A stretch of DNA of 64,000 bases from an uncultured Bilophila sp. (GTDB lineage Bacteria > Desulfobacterota > Desulfovibrionia > Desulfovibrionales > Desulfovibrionaceae). The notes beneath the pieces are model-generated. The model saw only the letters and a program-made list of their open reading frames with translations, did not search any database and was not told the DNA's origin. The DNA lies in NCBI GenBank assembly GCA_910585945.1, contig CAJUHZ010000004.1:1-64000 (forward strand), written 5' to 3'. Of the stretch, positions 50,875 to 60,109 are shown piece after piece. Numbering within the stretch: position 1 is the stretch's first letter; every line of letters starts with the position of its first letter. The translations under genes and the position numbers were made by a program.

Positions 50875-51372
50875 ATGTGTATGGCCCTTGCCGAAGGGCG
50901 CCGCGCCGCCCACGCGGGAGAAGTTCCTGTAGGGGCCGTGGTCGTAGCGCCGGACGGCGCTGTCCTGTCGGCCGCCCACAACCGGACGATCCAGACCTCC
51001 GATCCGTCCGCTCACGCCGAAATCCTGGCCTTGCGGGCCGCCGGCGGCGTTCGCGGCAACTATCGCCTGAACGGATGCGTCCTTGTCGTCACGCTGGAAC
51101 CCTGCCTGATGTGCGCGGGGGCGCTGGTCCATGCGCGTCTCTCCGGCGTCGTCTACGGCGCGGCGGACGACAAGGCGGGAGCTGTGGAATCCTGCCTGAA
51201 CGCGCTGGATCTTCCCTTTCTCAACCACAGGGTCTGGCATATGGGCGGCATTGCTTCCGCCGAGTGCACATCGCTGCTGCGCGCTTTTTTTGAAAATGCC
51301 CGAAGCCCCTCCACGCCCGAAATCGGGATTGACGATCAAGACGAATCCGCCCCGCTGAAACAGAAAGCCTGA
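50875..51372 (+). CDS. tadA: tRNA-specific adenosine deaminase
   Basis: 165 residues from the ATG at 50875; the preceding residues TWEGL in frame look family-like, so translation might begin upstream at a GTG (50770). GEVPVGAVVVAPDGAVLSAA, then SAHAEILALRAAG (zinc His and catalytic Glu) and TLEPCLMCAGALVHARL (zinc Cys pair), define TadA, which converts A34 to inosine in tRNA-Arg. DKAGAVESCLNAL and the C-terminal helix LLRAFFENAR also fit. Confidence 0.92.
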   Translation: MCMALAEGRRAAHAGEVPVGAVVVAPDGAVLSAAHNRTIQTSDPSAHAEILALRAAGGVRGNYRLNGCVLVVTLEPCLMCAGALVHARLSGVVYGAADDKAGAVESCLNALDLPFLNHRVWHMGGIASAECTSLLRAFFENARSPSTPEIGIDDQDESAPLKQKA

Positions 51373-51455
51373 CCCGCTCCCCACGGGGGCAGAACCTTGC
51401 GCACGGCATGGAAAACGGCTACAATTCTTTTCATAAATCCCCCTTTGGGCGATTT

Positions 51456-51710
51456 AGAAGTCATTTCATAATTCGTATGAAATGACTTCTAACGCCAGAG
51501 GAAAGTCTGGCGCGGCGCGAAAAGCGCCGTGAATGAGCCAAAAACAACGTTTTTTGGCGAATGATCTTTATAATTCAGCCCAAAGGCTGAATTATGAAAT
51601 GAGTTCTAGTCACTCCGCCGAAAACATGGTTTTCGGCTCGTTCACGGCGCTTTTCGCGCCGCGCCAGACTGCCCCGCCTGACGGCAGAAGTCATTTATGA
51701 AATGACTTCT
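51456..51710. repeat. Nested inverted-repeat element (MITE-like)
   Basis: A perfect 15-bp palindromic arm pair (51456-51470/51476-51490, AGAAGTCATTTCATA) starts the element. A second perfect 11-bp pair of the same sequence (51686-51696/51700-51710, then GTTTTTATC) ends it. Inside, a perfect 30-bp inverted repeat pairs 51504-51533 with 51641-51670. The gap from 51373 to 51755 holds no other supported feature. The last hairpin with its T run could also act as a terminator. Confidence 0.75.
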
Positions 51711-51755
51711 GTTTTTATCTGGTTCTAACCTGCTACTGGGAACGGAAGCCGACGC

Positions 51756-52043
51756 ATGAGCACCACTCCGGAAGACATTACCATTGAGTATGAAGAAGCC
51801 GGCCAGATCCTGATCAAGGAACTGGACAAGGTCATTCTTTCCAAAGGCGCCTGGACAACGCTGCTTTTTCGATACCAGGAACTGATCCCCGAGACCGGCG
51901 AATACGGCCCGGACAAGTATGCTATCCGACGGTATCAGAAGGTTGGGGGAGAATACCGGCAGAAATCCAAATTCAACATTTCCAGCGCCGATCAGGCCCA
52001 AAAAATCGTGGATACCCTTTCCCGCTGGCTGGGAGACCTCTGA
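51756..52043 (+). CDS. Conserved-looking small protein, unknown
   Basis: 95 residues, acidic N-terminus (TPEDITIEYEEAGQILIKEL), then LLFRYQELIPETGEYGPDKY, AIRRYQKVGGEYRQKSKFNI and SSADQAQKIVDTLSRWLGDL. It reads as a compact soluble alpha/beta protein without motifs. The stop overlaps the start of the nuclease gene (TGATG), suggesting an operon. Protein-like composition on the coding strand and lack of a better frame support it. Function unknown. Confidence 0.7.
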   Translation: MSTTPEDITIEYEEAGQILIKELDKVILSKGAWTTLLFRYQELIPETGEYGPDKYAIRRYQKVGGEYRQKSKFNISSADQAQKIVDTLSRWLGDL

Positions 52044-52759
52044 TGCGCCGTATCTTCGGCGGGTGGGCCGCCCTGGTGGCGGCCCTTTTCTTTCTTGCTC
52101 CAAACCTTCTCGCGCGCGAGCAGTTTGAGGAAACCGCGCGCATCGCCGCATGGCCTGACGGCGATACGGCGGTGCTTCGAGACGGCCGGCGGATTCGCCT
52201 CATGGGCGTGGACACGCCCGAAATGGCAAGACAGAACCAGCCGGGCGGCTACTTCGCCCGTGAGGCGCGCAATTTTGTCCGGCGCTTGACGAAAGACGCT
52301 TCCATACGCATCGTTTTTTGTGAAGATGAGGAAAAACCAGGAAGACGTCTGCGAGATCGATACGGCCGCCTGCTCGGAGAATTCTTTCTGCCGGATGGGC
52401 GTTCGCTGAACGAGCAACTGCTGTATGCGGGCATGGCCTTTTATTTCCCGCACGCGGATATTCCCGCCCGAGCAGGAGAACGCCTGCTTGCCGCGCAAAA
52501 ACTCGCCCTGAAAAACCGCGCCGGATGCTGGCAGGGCGTGCTGGCTCGGCCTGAAGCGCAGGCCGTGCATATCGGCAACCGGAAAAGCCGGCGCTTTTTC
52601 TCCCGTGCCTGCCTTGTCCAGGCGCGCGTGGCCAAGCGCAACCAGGTGCGTTTTTCCGATCTCGAAGCGGCGTTCGCGGCGGGCTACGCCCCGGCCCGCC
52701 CTTGCGGAATCTGGCCCCTCGAATCCGCCATGCCGCCGACGCAAAGCGAACCACACTGA
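52043..52759 (+). CDS. Exported staphylococcal-nuclease-like protein
   Basis: 238 residues. A signal peptide (WAALVAALFFLAPNLLA) is followed by an SNase/TNase domain: DGDTAVLRDGRRIRLMGVDT, PEMARQNQPGGYFAREARNF, DRYGRLLGEFFLPDGRSLNE and LLYAGMAFYFPHADI. Active-site Arg and Asp positions look kept. The C-terminal part (HIGNRKSRRFFSRACLVQAR, then FSDLEAAFAAGYAPARPCG) resembles the Ada-type metal-binding domain found in some secreted nucleases. It may cleave DNA outside the cytoplasm. It is probably cotranscribed with the preceding small gene. Confidence 0.82.
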   Translation: MRRIFGGWAALVAALFFLAPNLLAREQFEETARIAAWPDGDTAVLRDGRRIRLMGVDTPEMARQNQPGGYFAREARNFVRRLTKDASIRIVFCEDEEKPGRRLRDRYGRLLGEFFLPDGRSLNEQLLYAGMAFYFPHADIPARAGERLLAAQKLALKNRAGCWQGVLARPEAQAVHIGNRKSRRFFSRACLVQARVAKRNQVRFSDLEAAFAAGYAPARPCGIWPLESAMPPTQSEPH

Positions 52760-52779
52760 CGACAAGACCGTGAGACGCC

Positions 52780-53580
52780 ATGTGGAATGAGGAAACCGTC
52801 GCCCGATTGAACGCGTGGTACAAGTCCCCTCCGGGGGCCTTCGCCCTGCTGCAGGAACATGCCCTGTTCCAGAACCTTGTTTCCGCCTGGCCGCGGCGCG
52901 GGCGCACATTGCTTGATGTCGGCTGCGGAACAGGCGTATTCCTGAAAATGTTTTGGGAGTACGGTTTCGAGATCACCGGCGTGGACGTTACGGAGACCCT
53001 GCTCGCGGAGGCCAGAACGCATCTCGACAAGGCGGATTTCAGACTCGGACCTCTGGATCATCTGCCGTTTGACGACGGTGAATTCGACTATGTCGCCCTG
53101 CTCTCCGTCCTTGAATACGCCGACGATCCCGGCGCCATTCTGGCGGAAGCCCTCCGCGTGGCGGCACGCGGCGTCGTTCTCGGCTTCATGAACGCCTGGT
53201 CGCTGTACCGGATAAGCGCCGCCCTGCCGTGGCAAGCGGCTCAGAACCGCCGCAACGGCCGCTGGATGAGCGCGCCGCAGGTCGTCCGCATTTTGCGCGC
53301 CATGTGTCCCGATTGCCGGATCACGACGCGATCCGCACTTTTTGGCCCGCCGGGAACCTGGAAAAACGCACGCTGGGCCGAAAAGCTGAACCGGCTTGTT
53401 CCCCACCTGCCCGTGGGGGCATACATGGGCCTTCGCGTTGATACGGAAACGCAACGCCCGTTGACGCCGCTCCTGCTCAAGGCGCGGGAACAGGCTCTGG
53501 CCGTCTGTTCCCGCCTGCGCCCACAGCCGGGCGAAGGCGCTGTTACGCGCTCGCTGACGCACAGGAGACGATCCCGTTAG
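52780..53580 (+). CDS. SAM-dependent methyltransferase
   Basis: 266 residues. Class I methyltransferase: LLDVGCGTGVFLKMFWEYGF (SAM-binding motif I), ITGVDVTETLLAEAR, LDHLPFDDGEFDYVALLSVL (motif IV region). A longer C-terminal part follows (NAWSLYRISAALPWQ; APQVVRILRAMCPDCRI), probably membrane-near or substrate specific. The substrate cannot be told; small-molecule or quinone/lipid methylation is typical of Methyltransf_11 proteins. It follows the nuclease gene by 20 bases. Confidence 0.85.
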   Translation: MWNEETVARLNAWYKSPPGAFALLQEHALFQNLVSAWPRRGRTLLDVGCGTGVFLKMFWEYGFEITGVDVTETLLAEARTHLDKADFRLGPLDHLPFDDGEFDYVALLSVLEYADDPGAILAEALRVAARGVVLGFMNAWSLYRISAALPWQAAQNRRNGRWMSAPQVVRILRAMCPDCRITTRSALFGPPGTWKNARWAEKLNRLVPHLPVGAYMGLRVDTETQRPLTPLLLKAREQALAVCSRLRPQPGEGAVTRSLTHRRRSR

Positions 53581-53751
53581 AACATTTTGACTCTCAAAAT
53601 GCTCTGCCAGTCGCGCGAGCGGGCAGCCGCTATGAAAACGCGCAAGGTATTTGCGCTGTCAGTTGCCGAAGCAGGCGTGACAGTATGCTCTAAAAAACGT
53701 CTCCATACACCTTGCGAACAGGATGCCCGCAAGGCAACGCCCCAAATGAAG

Positions 53752-53909
53752 GGTCAGACCTCATGAATCCGTCGTCTGCAAAAGCCGGTTTTTCCGGCCG
53801 GAAGGGGCAACATTGGGCGAAGCTGTCTCGAACATGCAGCCAATGTTCGCCTTGCAACGCCGCTGGAGGCAAAAAGGCTTTGCAACAGGCGGATTCATGA
53901 GGTCTGACC
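53752..53909. repeat. Palindromic MITE-like element with perfect 20-bp ends
   Basis: The first 20 bases (GGTCAGACCTCATGAATCCG) are exactly repeated in reverse at 53890-53909. Inner parts also pair (GCAAAAGCC with GGCTTTGC; CAACATTGG with CCAATGTT). The interior resembles sequences at 60110-60186 and 62315-62396. The flanking gap (53581-53920) also has an imperfect hairpin AACATTTTGA/TCAAAATG at 53583-53605, probably a terminator for the methyltransferase gene. Confidence 0.7.
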
Positions 53910-53920
53910 TAAAAAATTTG

Positions 53921-56332
53921 CTAAAACAACTGCTTGAGCAGGTCTTCCCCCCGCTCCGCCGCGGCCGCGTCCGGTGTGGTCGCGCCGCCTCTTCCTGGCT
54001 GTGACCCTGTATAAAAGGGCAGGGTCAGGGCGCGGGCGGAGTCCGGGCCGGCAAGGTAGCCGCTTTGCGCGTCCACCCGGGCAAAGGTGATGCCCTCCGG
54101 CGCTTCAAAGTCGTCCGGCGGGTAGGCGGAAAACGCCTCCTTGGCGTAGCTCACGAAAATGGGCAGGGCGGCAGAACTCCCGCTCCCGTCGCGGCCCATG
54201 GCGCGCACCTGATCATAGCCCACATAGACGCCTGTCGCCAGATACGGCGTAAAACCGATGAACCAGGCATCCTTTTCCTCATTGCTCGTGCCGGTCTTCC
54301 CGGCCACGGGGCGACCGAGCACCCTGGCCTTGCTCCCGGTGCCGGAGTTGACCACATCCTTGAGCATACTGGCCATGATGAAGGCGTTCTGCGCGGAAAT
54401 GGCGTCGCGCAAATCCGGATGGGCCTCGTAGAGGGGCGCTCCCCAAAAATCATGCACCGAAAGGATAAACCGCGCCTTGCTCACCTGTCCGCCATTGGCG
54501 AAGCCCGTATAGGCCTGCGTCAGGTTGAGCGGCGTAAGCGCGACGGCTCCGAGGCTGACAGCCAGAACTTCCGGAAAATCCGCTTCCAGTTCCAGATCTC
54601 TGGCCCGTTCGATCACTTTCAGGATGCCCATCTCCTGCGCGACGCGGATGGTCACAAGGTTGCGCGACAGCGCAAGGGCTGTACGCAACAGCATCGGTCC
54701 CTTGAAGCTTTTCTCGTAGTTTCCGGGACGCCACACATCGCCGCTGTCCATGAACTCGACGACAGGGCCGTCCAGCACGACGGAAGCCGCGGTGAAGCCG
54801 TTGTCCAGCGCCGCGGAATACACCACAGGCTTGAAGGAGGATCCGGGCTGGCGGTGCGCCTGCGTCGCCCGGTTGAACTGGCTCTCCCGAAAATCGTAGC
54901 CGCCGCTCATGGCCACCACGTCGCCGGTTTGCGTTTCAATGGAAACAAGCGCCCCCTGCACTTCCGGCTTCTGCCGCAAGGCAAGCGGAATGATCGTGTC
55001 CGGCTGTATCGCCGCGGGATCGTAGGGTGTTTCCGCATTCGGGCCGAGAGCCTGCACCCATACCACATCGCCGACTTCAAGCACCTTGCGCGCGTCCTTC
55101 ACAGCCGGGGCATACGCCGATCCGACGCGGAGATTGGGCTTGCGCGCCCAACGCATGGTCGAGACGTCGATGCTTCCCCTGTACGCCCCAAGCCGGACGG
55201 AAGCGCTCTTTTCAGTCACGTCGGTCACAATGGCCCTGCTCCACGCGCCGTCGGCCAGACGGGCGGGAGTGAAGGTTTCCTGGGCAAGACGTTTTTCGAG
55301 TTCTCCGGCGGGAATTTTTTCCACCGGTCCCCGCCAGCCAAGCCGGCGATCAAACAGTTCCAGTCCCTGTTTCAGAGCCTTGTCGGCATCGCGTTGCAAT
55401 TTGGGTTCCATTGCGGTGCGCACGGTGAAGCCAAGTTCGTACACCGCATCTTCTCCGTACAGGGGCAGATTCAGCCCAAGCCTTGCGGCGTTTTCCTCGC
55501 TGAAAAGCGTGATGAGCCGGCGGCGCACTTCTTCAAGATACCAGTCGCCCTCCTCGCCGCTGTCGGGCTGAAGGGTTTTGTAGACGAGCGGTTCCTCCGC
55601 CGCCGCACGGTACTCTTCATCGCTGATCCAGCCGACTTCATGCAGGCGGCCGAGCACATACATCTGGCGTTTTTTCGCCGCCTCGGGGCGACGGTGAGGA
55701 TTGTAGGCCGAGGGAGCCTGCGGAAGCCCGGCCAGCAGCGCGCATTCCGCCAGAGTGAGATCCCTGGCGTGCTTGGCAAAAAATGTTCTCGCCGCCGCCT
55801 CGACACCGTAGGCGTTCGGGCCGAGAAAGGTCTGATTGAGATAAATGGTGAGGATCTCGTCCTTGGTCAGGTAGCGCTCCAGCCGATAGGCCAGGATCGC
55901 CTCCTTGAGCTTGCGCTCGTAGGTGCGCTCCGGAGTCAGCAGCAACCGCTTGATCAACTGCTGCGTGATGGTGCTGCCGCCCTGCGTTTCCTTGCCGCTC
56001 TTCATGTTTACGAGAAAGGCGCGAAAAATGGCGATGAGATCCACGCCCTTGTGCTGATAAAAACCGGCGTCTTCCGCCGCGAGAAAGGCCAGCGGCAACA
56101 TCTTCGGCATCTCGTCGAGAGACAGGAGAAAACGGTTTTCCCGGTAAAAATGGCCGAGAACGCTTCCGTCCCTGGCCAGAACCGTGGTGGTGAGCGCCGG
56201 CCGGTAATCGGCAATGCGGGTAAATCCGGGCAGATCCCTGACCGCCCACATGTAGAGGCCGACAGCCCCGCCTACGCCAATCAACGCCAAAAAACCGAAT
56301 ACTATCCCGAGAATGCACAATGTTTTTTTCAT
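53921..56332 (-). CDS. mrcA: Penicillin-binding protein 1A (bifunctional)
   Basis: 803 residues from the ATG at 56332. One N-terminal membrane helix (LGIVFGFLALIGVGGAVGLY), then the GT51 glycosyltransferase domain (AAEDAGFYQHKGVDLIAIFR; GGSTITQQLIKRLLLTPERT; EILTIYLNQTFLGPNAYGVE). The transpeptidase has the catalytic Ser in RQPGSSFKPVVYSAALD, SRN in ALSRNLVTIRVAQ, and KTGT in GRPVAGKTGTSNEEKDAWFI. It polymerises and cross-links peptidoglycan. A terminator separates it from the upstream flgE. The longer frame to 56437 crosses that terminator and is rejected. Confidence 0.95.
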   Translation of the reverse strand: MKKTLCILGIVFGFLALIGVGGAVGLYMWAVRDLPGFTRIADYRPALTTTVLARDGSVLGHFYRENRFLLSLDEMPKMLPLAFLAAEDAGFYQHKGVDLIAIFRAFLVNMKSGKETQGGSTITQQLIKRLLLTPERTYERKLKEAILAYRLERYLTKDEILTIYLNQTFLGPNAYGVEAAARTFFAKHARDLTLAECALLAGLPQAPSAYNPHRRPEAAKKRQMYVLGRLHEVGWISDEEYRAAAEEPLVYKTLQPDSGEEGDWYLEEVRRRLITLFSEENAARLGLNLPLYGEDAVYELGFTVRTAMEPKLQRDADKALKQGLELFDRRLGWRGPVEKIPAGELEKRLAQETFTPARLADGAWSRAIVTDVTEKSASVRLGAYRGSIDVSTMRWARKPNLRVGSAYAPAVKDARKVLEVGDVVWVQALGPNAETPYDPAAIQPDTIIPLALRQKPEVQGALVSIETQTGDVVAMSGGYDFRESQFNRATQAHRQPGSSFKPVVYSAALDNGFTAASVVLDGPVVEFMDSGDVWRPGNYEKSFKGPMLLRTALALSRNLVTIRVAQEMGILKVIERARDLELEADFPEVLAVSLGAVALTPLNLTQAYTGFANGGQVSKARFILSVHDFWGAPLYEAHPDLRDAISAQNAFIMASMLKDVVNSGTGSKARVLGRPVAGKTGTSNEEKDAWFIGFTPYLATGVYVGYDQVRAMGRDGSGSSAALPIFVSYAKEAFSAYPPDDFEAPEGITFARVDAQSGYLAGPDSARALTLPFYTGSQPGRGGATTPDAAAAERGEDLLKQLF

Positions 56333-56368
56333 TTGCCTGCCGTTATCCTGTTTCGCCCCGAACGTAAA

Positions 56369-56392
56369 GCGGGCCGCGAAAATGCGGCCCGC
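56369..56392 (-). terminator. Rho-independent terminator after flgE
   Basis: GCGGGCCGC and GCGGCCCGC form a perfect 9-bp stem with a six-base loop. In the flgE direction it is followed by TTTACG. It lies between the flgE stop and the mrcA start. Confidence 0.65.
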
Positions 56393-56445
56393 ACAGCAAC
56401 AAGAAGCCGCCCGCCGACAGATCCGGCAAGCCGGCAAGCGCCGCC

Positions 56446-57954
56446 TCAGCGCTTCAGCTCAAGCGCTTTCTGCAGCATGGTGTCTGCCGTGGTGAGAACC
56501 TTGCTGTTCATCTGAAAACCGCGTTGAACAGTGATCATGGTAACCATTTCCCGGCTCATGTCCACATTGGAAGATTCAAGCTGATTGGCCACGATCGTCC
56601 CGTAATTGGAGGTTCCGGCATCGCCGTATTCCGCAACGCCCGAATCCGGCGTGGCGGAATAATGATTCATGCCCTCGTTGCGCAGTCCGTCCTCGCTGGT
56701 GAAGCGAAAAACCGGGATGGAATACAGCGAAGCCGTGGTGTTGTTGCTGTACTGGGCTTCCACGATCCCGTCCTGCGTGATGTTGAGATTTACGATTCTG
56801 CCGCTCGGGTAGCCGTCCTGCCTGGAGGAATACAGGGCCGAACCGCCGCTCCGGGCCGTGGTGACGCTGACGTCGCGCTCCACAGGCACGAGGGTCGGCA
56901 GGTTTTCTCCCGCCGCTCCCACAGCCGCGGCCGAGACGGGCGCGCCGGTCCAGGAATTGTTCACGCACTGCACCCCGAGATCGAGCGTGACGTTCTGCGT
57001 GCCGCCGCCAGCAAAGGAAGCCGTAAACTGGGGGAGACCATTCGCCAGGGTCGCCGGCGTCCAGGAGGCAAGATTCGTCTTGTCCGCGCCGTCAGGCGTG
57101 AAGGCGGACATATCCACCAGCTCGCCCTTGCTGTTGAAGGTCAGGGTGCCGGCCATGAGCAATCCCGCGCCGGCCGTCCCCGCCGCGGCGCTTCCATCTT
57201 CGCCGGGATTCATGCCGAGCACATATTCGTATGTGGTCTTGCCCTGCGTCACGGTGGGCGCTCCATCAAAATAGATCTGCACCGTGTGGGCCTTGCCGGA
57301 GGCGTCATACACGGTCAACCCCTGGGAAGAACTGTAATTGCCCTCGCCCAAAGGCGGGGTGGACAGCCCGTTCCAGCTCTTCAGCAGGGAAAAATACGGA
57401 TCGGATGCCGTGGTGCTGCGATCATCGCTGGAGCCGATATTCATGACGGCCGTGATCTGTGATGTGACCTTGGCCGGAACAGTAGCGATGGCGTCGTCGT
57501 ACATATCGATTCGGATGGGAGAAGGCGTCCCGCTCTTCTGCCCGTTCGTCATCTTGATTCCGCTGAGCGTGTAGCCGGCAGGATCGCGCAGATAGCCTTG
57601 CTCGTCAAAGCGGAAGTTGCCGGCGCGCGTGTAGTGCTCCACGCCATCGTCGCTCACGACCTGAAAAAAGCCCTTGCCGCTCAGGGCAAGATCGGTCATC
57701 GAACTGCCGGGTTCAAAAGGTCCCTGCGTGAACACCGTCCGCACGTCTCCCACAGCCGAACCCATGCCGAGCTGGCTTAAGCCCTGCGTGGGAGCCAGGG
57801 GCGAAGCGAGGTTCTGGCTCATGAGATCCTGAAACAGGGCGGATTGCTGCTTGTAGCCAATCGTATTCACGTTCGCCAGGTTGTTCGCGACAGTGGAAAG
57901 CCCTTCACCATGGGTTTTGATTCCGGTCGCGCCGGCATAAAGACAATGCATCAT
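56446..57954 (-). CDS. flgE: Flagellar hook protein
   Basis: 502 residues from the ATG at 57954 (GGAGG eight bases upstream). The N-terminus LYAGATGIKTHGEGLSTVAN, then NLANVNTIGYKQQSALFQDL, and the C-terminus NQLESSNVDMSREMVTMITV, QRGFQMNSKVLTTADTMLQK are the flagellar rod/hook family signatures. DLALSGKGFFQVV and the FlgE D2 insert (SQGLTVYDASGKAHTVQIYF) identify the hook protein. It forms the universal joint of the flagellum, so the host is motile. A sigma-54 promoter lies upstream. Confidence 0.93.
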   Translation of the reverse strand: MMHCLYAGATGIKTHGEGLSTVANNLANVNTIGYKQQSALFQDLMSQNLASPLAPTQGLSQLGMGSAVGDVRTVFTQGPFEPGSSMTDLALSGKGFFQVVSDDGVEHYTRAGNFRFDEQGYLRDPAGYTLSGIKMTNGQKSGTPSPIRIDMYDDAIATVPAKVTSQITAVMNIGSSDDRSTTASDPYFSLLKSWNGLSTPPLGEGNYSSSQGLTVYDASGKAHTVQIYFDGAPTVTQGKTTYEYVLGMNPGEDGSAAAGTAGAGLLMAGTLTFNSKGELVDMSAFTPDGADKTNLASWTPATLANGLPQFTASFAGGGTQNVTLDLGVQCVNNSWTGAPVSAAAVGAAGENLPTLVPVERDVSVTTARSGGSALYSSRQDGYPSGRIVNLNITQDGIVEAQYSNNTTASLYSIPVFRFTSEDGLRNEGMNHYSATPDSGVAEYGDAGTSNYGTIVANQLESSNVDMSREMVTMITVQRGFQMNSKVLTTADTMLQKALELKR

Positions 57955-58139
57955 GATCACGTCCTCCCCTGGGACAAAACAGAGCCGAAACCACGCACCA
58001 ACGTGCATATCCTGCCTCAAAACACACGCCAGATGCCGCCGGCGTATGCGGACTGCACGACAATATACATTTTTTCGACTGCTTATGCTGTATGCCGGAG
58101 GGTAAAATCTGCCGCCCCGCCGGCGTTTCCCACAATCAA

Positions 58140-58154
58140 GCATAAGTCGTGCCA
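58140..58154 (-). promoter_or_regulatory. Sigma-54 promoter of flgE
   Basis: On the minus strand TGGCACGACTTATGC has GG and GC exactly ten bases apart and matches TGGCAC-N5-TTGC at all but one position. It would start transcription near 58128, about 170 bases before flgE. Flagellar hook genes are commonly sigma-54 dependent. The rest of the 364-base gap shows no gene. Confidence 0.6.
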
Positions 58155-58318
58155 AAAGCGTTTCCGGAAGGCGCGCCCCGGCATCCGATCCGGATCGTGC
58201 GCTACACAGGGACGGATGCGCCCTGCCAGCCTGTCCTGAAGGCGGAAACCGCCGCCACTTCCCCCCGGCGACGAAATGCGCTACGCTCTTTCCACGCCAA
58301 CATCGTATTGAGGACGCC

Positions 58319-58870
58319 ATGCAGACAACCATCCTGATCCGTTCCGACGAAATGCCGGGGGTCATCGACGGGCTTGCCTCCGAAATCATCGCGCGCCATC
58401 CCTCGGGGGAACACCTTGTCCTCCTCGGCATTCAACGGCGGGGCGTGGACATCGCCGCAAGGCTTGCCGCCGCGCTTGAGGCCCGGCTCGGACGCAGCAT
58501 CCCCCTCGGCTCGCTTGATATCAATCTGTACAGGGACGACTGGACCAGCCCGCGCGCCCGCCCTGTCATCGGCACGTCCCACATGCCCGTGCCGCTGGAA
58601 GCCAGGGACGTCATCCTGGTTGACGACGTGCTGTTCACAGGCCGGACCGTACGGGCCGCGCTCGAAGCCATTCTTGATTATGGCCGCCCGTGCAAGGTCG
58701 AACTGCTTGTGCTTGTGGATCGCGGGCATCGCGAACTGCCGATCCACGCCGACTATGCCGGCCGCGTCATCCCCACCAGCCGGGAGGATCAAGTCAACGT
58801 GCTCGTGCGCGAACGCGACGGCCGCGACGAAGTGCTGCTGCAACGCGGAAACCGGGGCGGAAGCGCATGA
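58319..58870 (+). CDS. pyrR: PyrR-like uracil phosphoribosyltransferase/regulator
   Basis: 183 residues. RSDEMPGVIDGLASEIIARH, LVLLGIQRRGVDIAARLAAA and the PRPP-binding motif DVILVDDVLFTGRTVRAALE are characteristic of PyrR, followed by LVDRGHRELPIHADYAG. PyrR regulates pyrimidine genes by RNA binding in Gram-positives and has uracil phosphoribosyltransferase activity; in Gram-negatives the regulatory role is less certain. Its stop overlaps the rarA start (ATGA). No pyr operon is adjacent. Confidence 0.92.
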   Translation: MQTTILIRSDEMPGVIDGLASEIIARHPSGEHLVLLGIQRRGVDIAARLAAALEARLGRSIPLGSLDINLYRDDWTSPRARPVIGTSHMPVPLEARDVILVDDVLFTGRTVRAALEAILDYGRPCKVELLVLVDRGHRELPIHADYAGRVIPTSREDQVNVLVRERDGRDEVLLQRGNRGGSA

Positions 58871-60081
58871 CTCTCTGCCAGCCGCTGCCGGAACGCATGC
58901 GCCCCACGGAACTGGCCTCATTTGTCGGCCAGACGCATTTGAGCGAGCGCCTGCAAACGCTCATGGCCGCTCCCCGTTTGCCAAGCCTGCTGCTCTTCGG
59001 TCCGCCGGGCTGCGGCAAATCCACACTGGCTCTGCTGCTTGCCCGTGCGCGCGGCGGCGTGGTCCTCCGCCTGAGCGCTCCCGAAGCCGGTCTGCAACAA
59101 CTCAGACGCCGCCTTTCCGGGGTGGATGTGCTTGTGCTGGACGAGCTTCACCGCTTTTCCAAGGCGCAACAGGATTTCTTCCTCCCTCTCCTGGAAAGCG
59201 GCGAACTGACCATGATCGCCACCACCACGGAAAATCCTTCCTTCAGCGTGACGCGCCAGCTCCTGTCGCGACTGCACGTCTTGCGCCTGCGCCCGCTCGG
59301 GCGGCAAGAACTGACGGATCTCGGCAAACGCGGAGCGGGCGAACTCGGAGCCAACCTGCCGGACGAGGTTCTCGACTTTCTGGCCACGGCCGCGCACGGC
59401 GACGCGCGGACCATGCTCAACCTGGTGGAACACGCAGCCTCCCTGCCCGAAGACAAACGCTCCCTGGATCATGTCCGCGCCGTACTGCCCGAAATTCTCT
59501 CCCGCCACGACAAGGACGGCGACAGCCATTACGAGTACGCTTCCGCCCTTATCAAATCCATCCGGGGGAGCGATCCTGACGCGGCCCTGTATTATCTGGC
59601 CTGTCTCCTGGAAGGCGGAGAAGACCCGCGCTTTATCTGCCGTCGCCTCATTCTCTCCGCATCCGAGGATGTGGGTCTGGCCGACCCGGCGGCCCTGCCG
59701 CTGGCCGTGGCGTGCCAGCAGGCGGTAGAATTTGTCGGCATGCCCGAGGGGTACATTCCTTTGGCGGAAACCGCCGTCTATCTGGCGTTGGCGCGCAAGA
59801 GCAATTCCACCTACGCGGCTTATGCGAATGCCGCGCGCGAAGTCAAAGTCAACGGGCCGCAGGCGGTCCCCCTGCACCTGCGCAACGCCTCGACAAAGCT
59901 CCAGCGCGAATGGGGTTACGGCAAGGATTATAAATACCCGCACAATTTTCCCAATGCCTGGGTGGAACAGGAATATCTGCCCCCCTCGGTCAAAACGCGG
60001 ATTTTTTACCAGCCCAAAGACAACGGCGAAGAACCCCGCCTGACCCAGTGGACCCGCCGACTGAAAAAAAACATGGGCTAG
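58867..60081 (+). CDS. rarA: Replication-associated recombination ATPase RarA/MgsA
   Basis: 404 residues. LASFVGQTHLSERLQTLMAA, Walker A LFGPPGCGKSTLALLLARAR, Walker B VLVLDELHRFSKAQQDFFLP, sensor IATTTENPSFSVTRQLLSR. The C-terminal part has YYLACLLEGGEDPRFICRRL, SEDVGLADP and YGKDYKYPHNFPNAW, all typical of RarA. It acts at stalled replication forks with SSB. Translationally coupled to pyrR by overlap. Confidence 0.95.
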   Translation: MTLCQPLPERMRPTELASFVGQTHLSERLQTLMAAPRLPSLLLFGPPGCGKSTLALLLARARGGVVLRLSAPEAGLQQLRRRLSGVDVLVLDELHRFSKAQQDFFLPLLESGELTMIATTTENPSFSVTRQLLSRLHVLRLRPLGRQELTDLGKRGAGELGANLPDEVLDFLATAAHGDARTMLNLVEHAASLPEDKRSLDHVRAVLPEILSRHDKDGDSHYEYASALIKSIRGSDPDAALYYLACLLEGGEDPRFICRRLILSASEDVGLADPAALPLAVACQQAVEFVGMPEGYIPLAETAVYLALARKSNSTYAAYANAAREVKVNGPQAVPLHLRNASTKLQREWGYGKDYKYPHNFPNAWVEQEYLPPSVKTRIFYQPKDNGEEPRLTQWTRRLKKNMG

Positions 60082-60109
60082 CCGGGTGTTGCGCAACAAC
60101 GGATTCGTA

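Noticed and set aside
54065..56515. Long plus-strand open frame of 816 codons
   Set aside because: Antisense shadow of mrcA, whose catalytic motifs are complete on the other strand.
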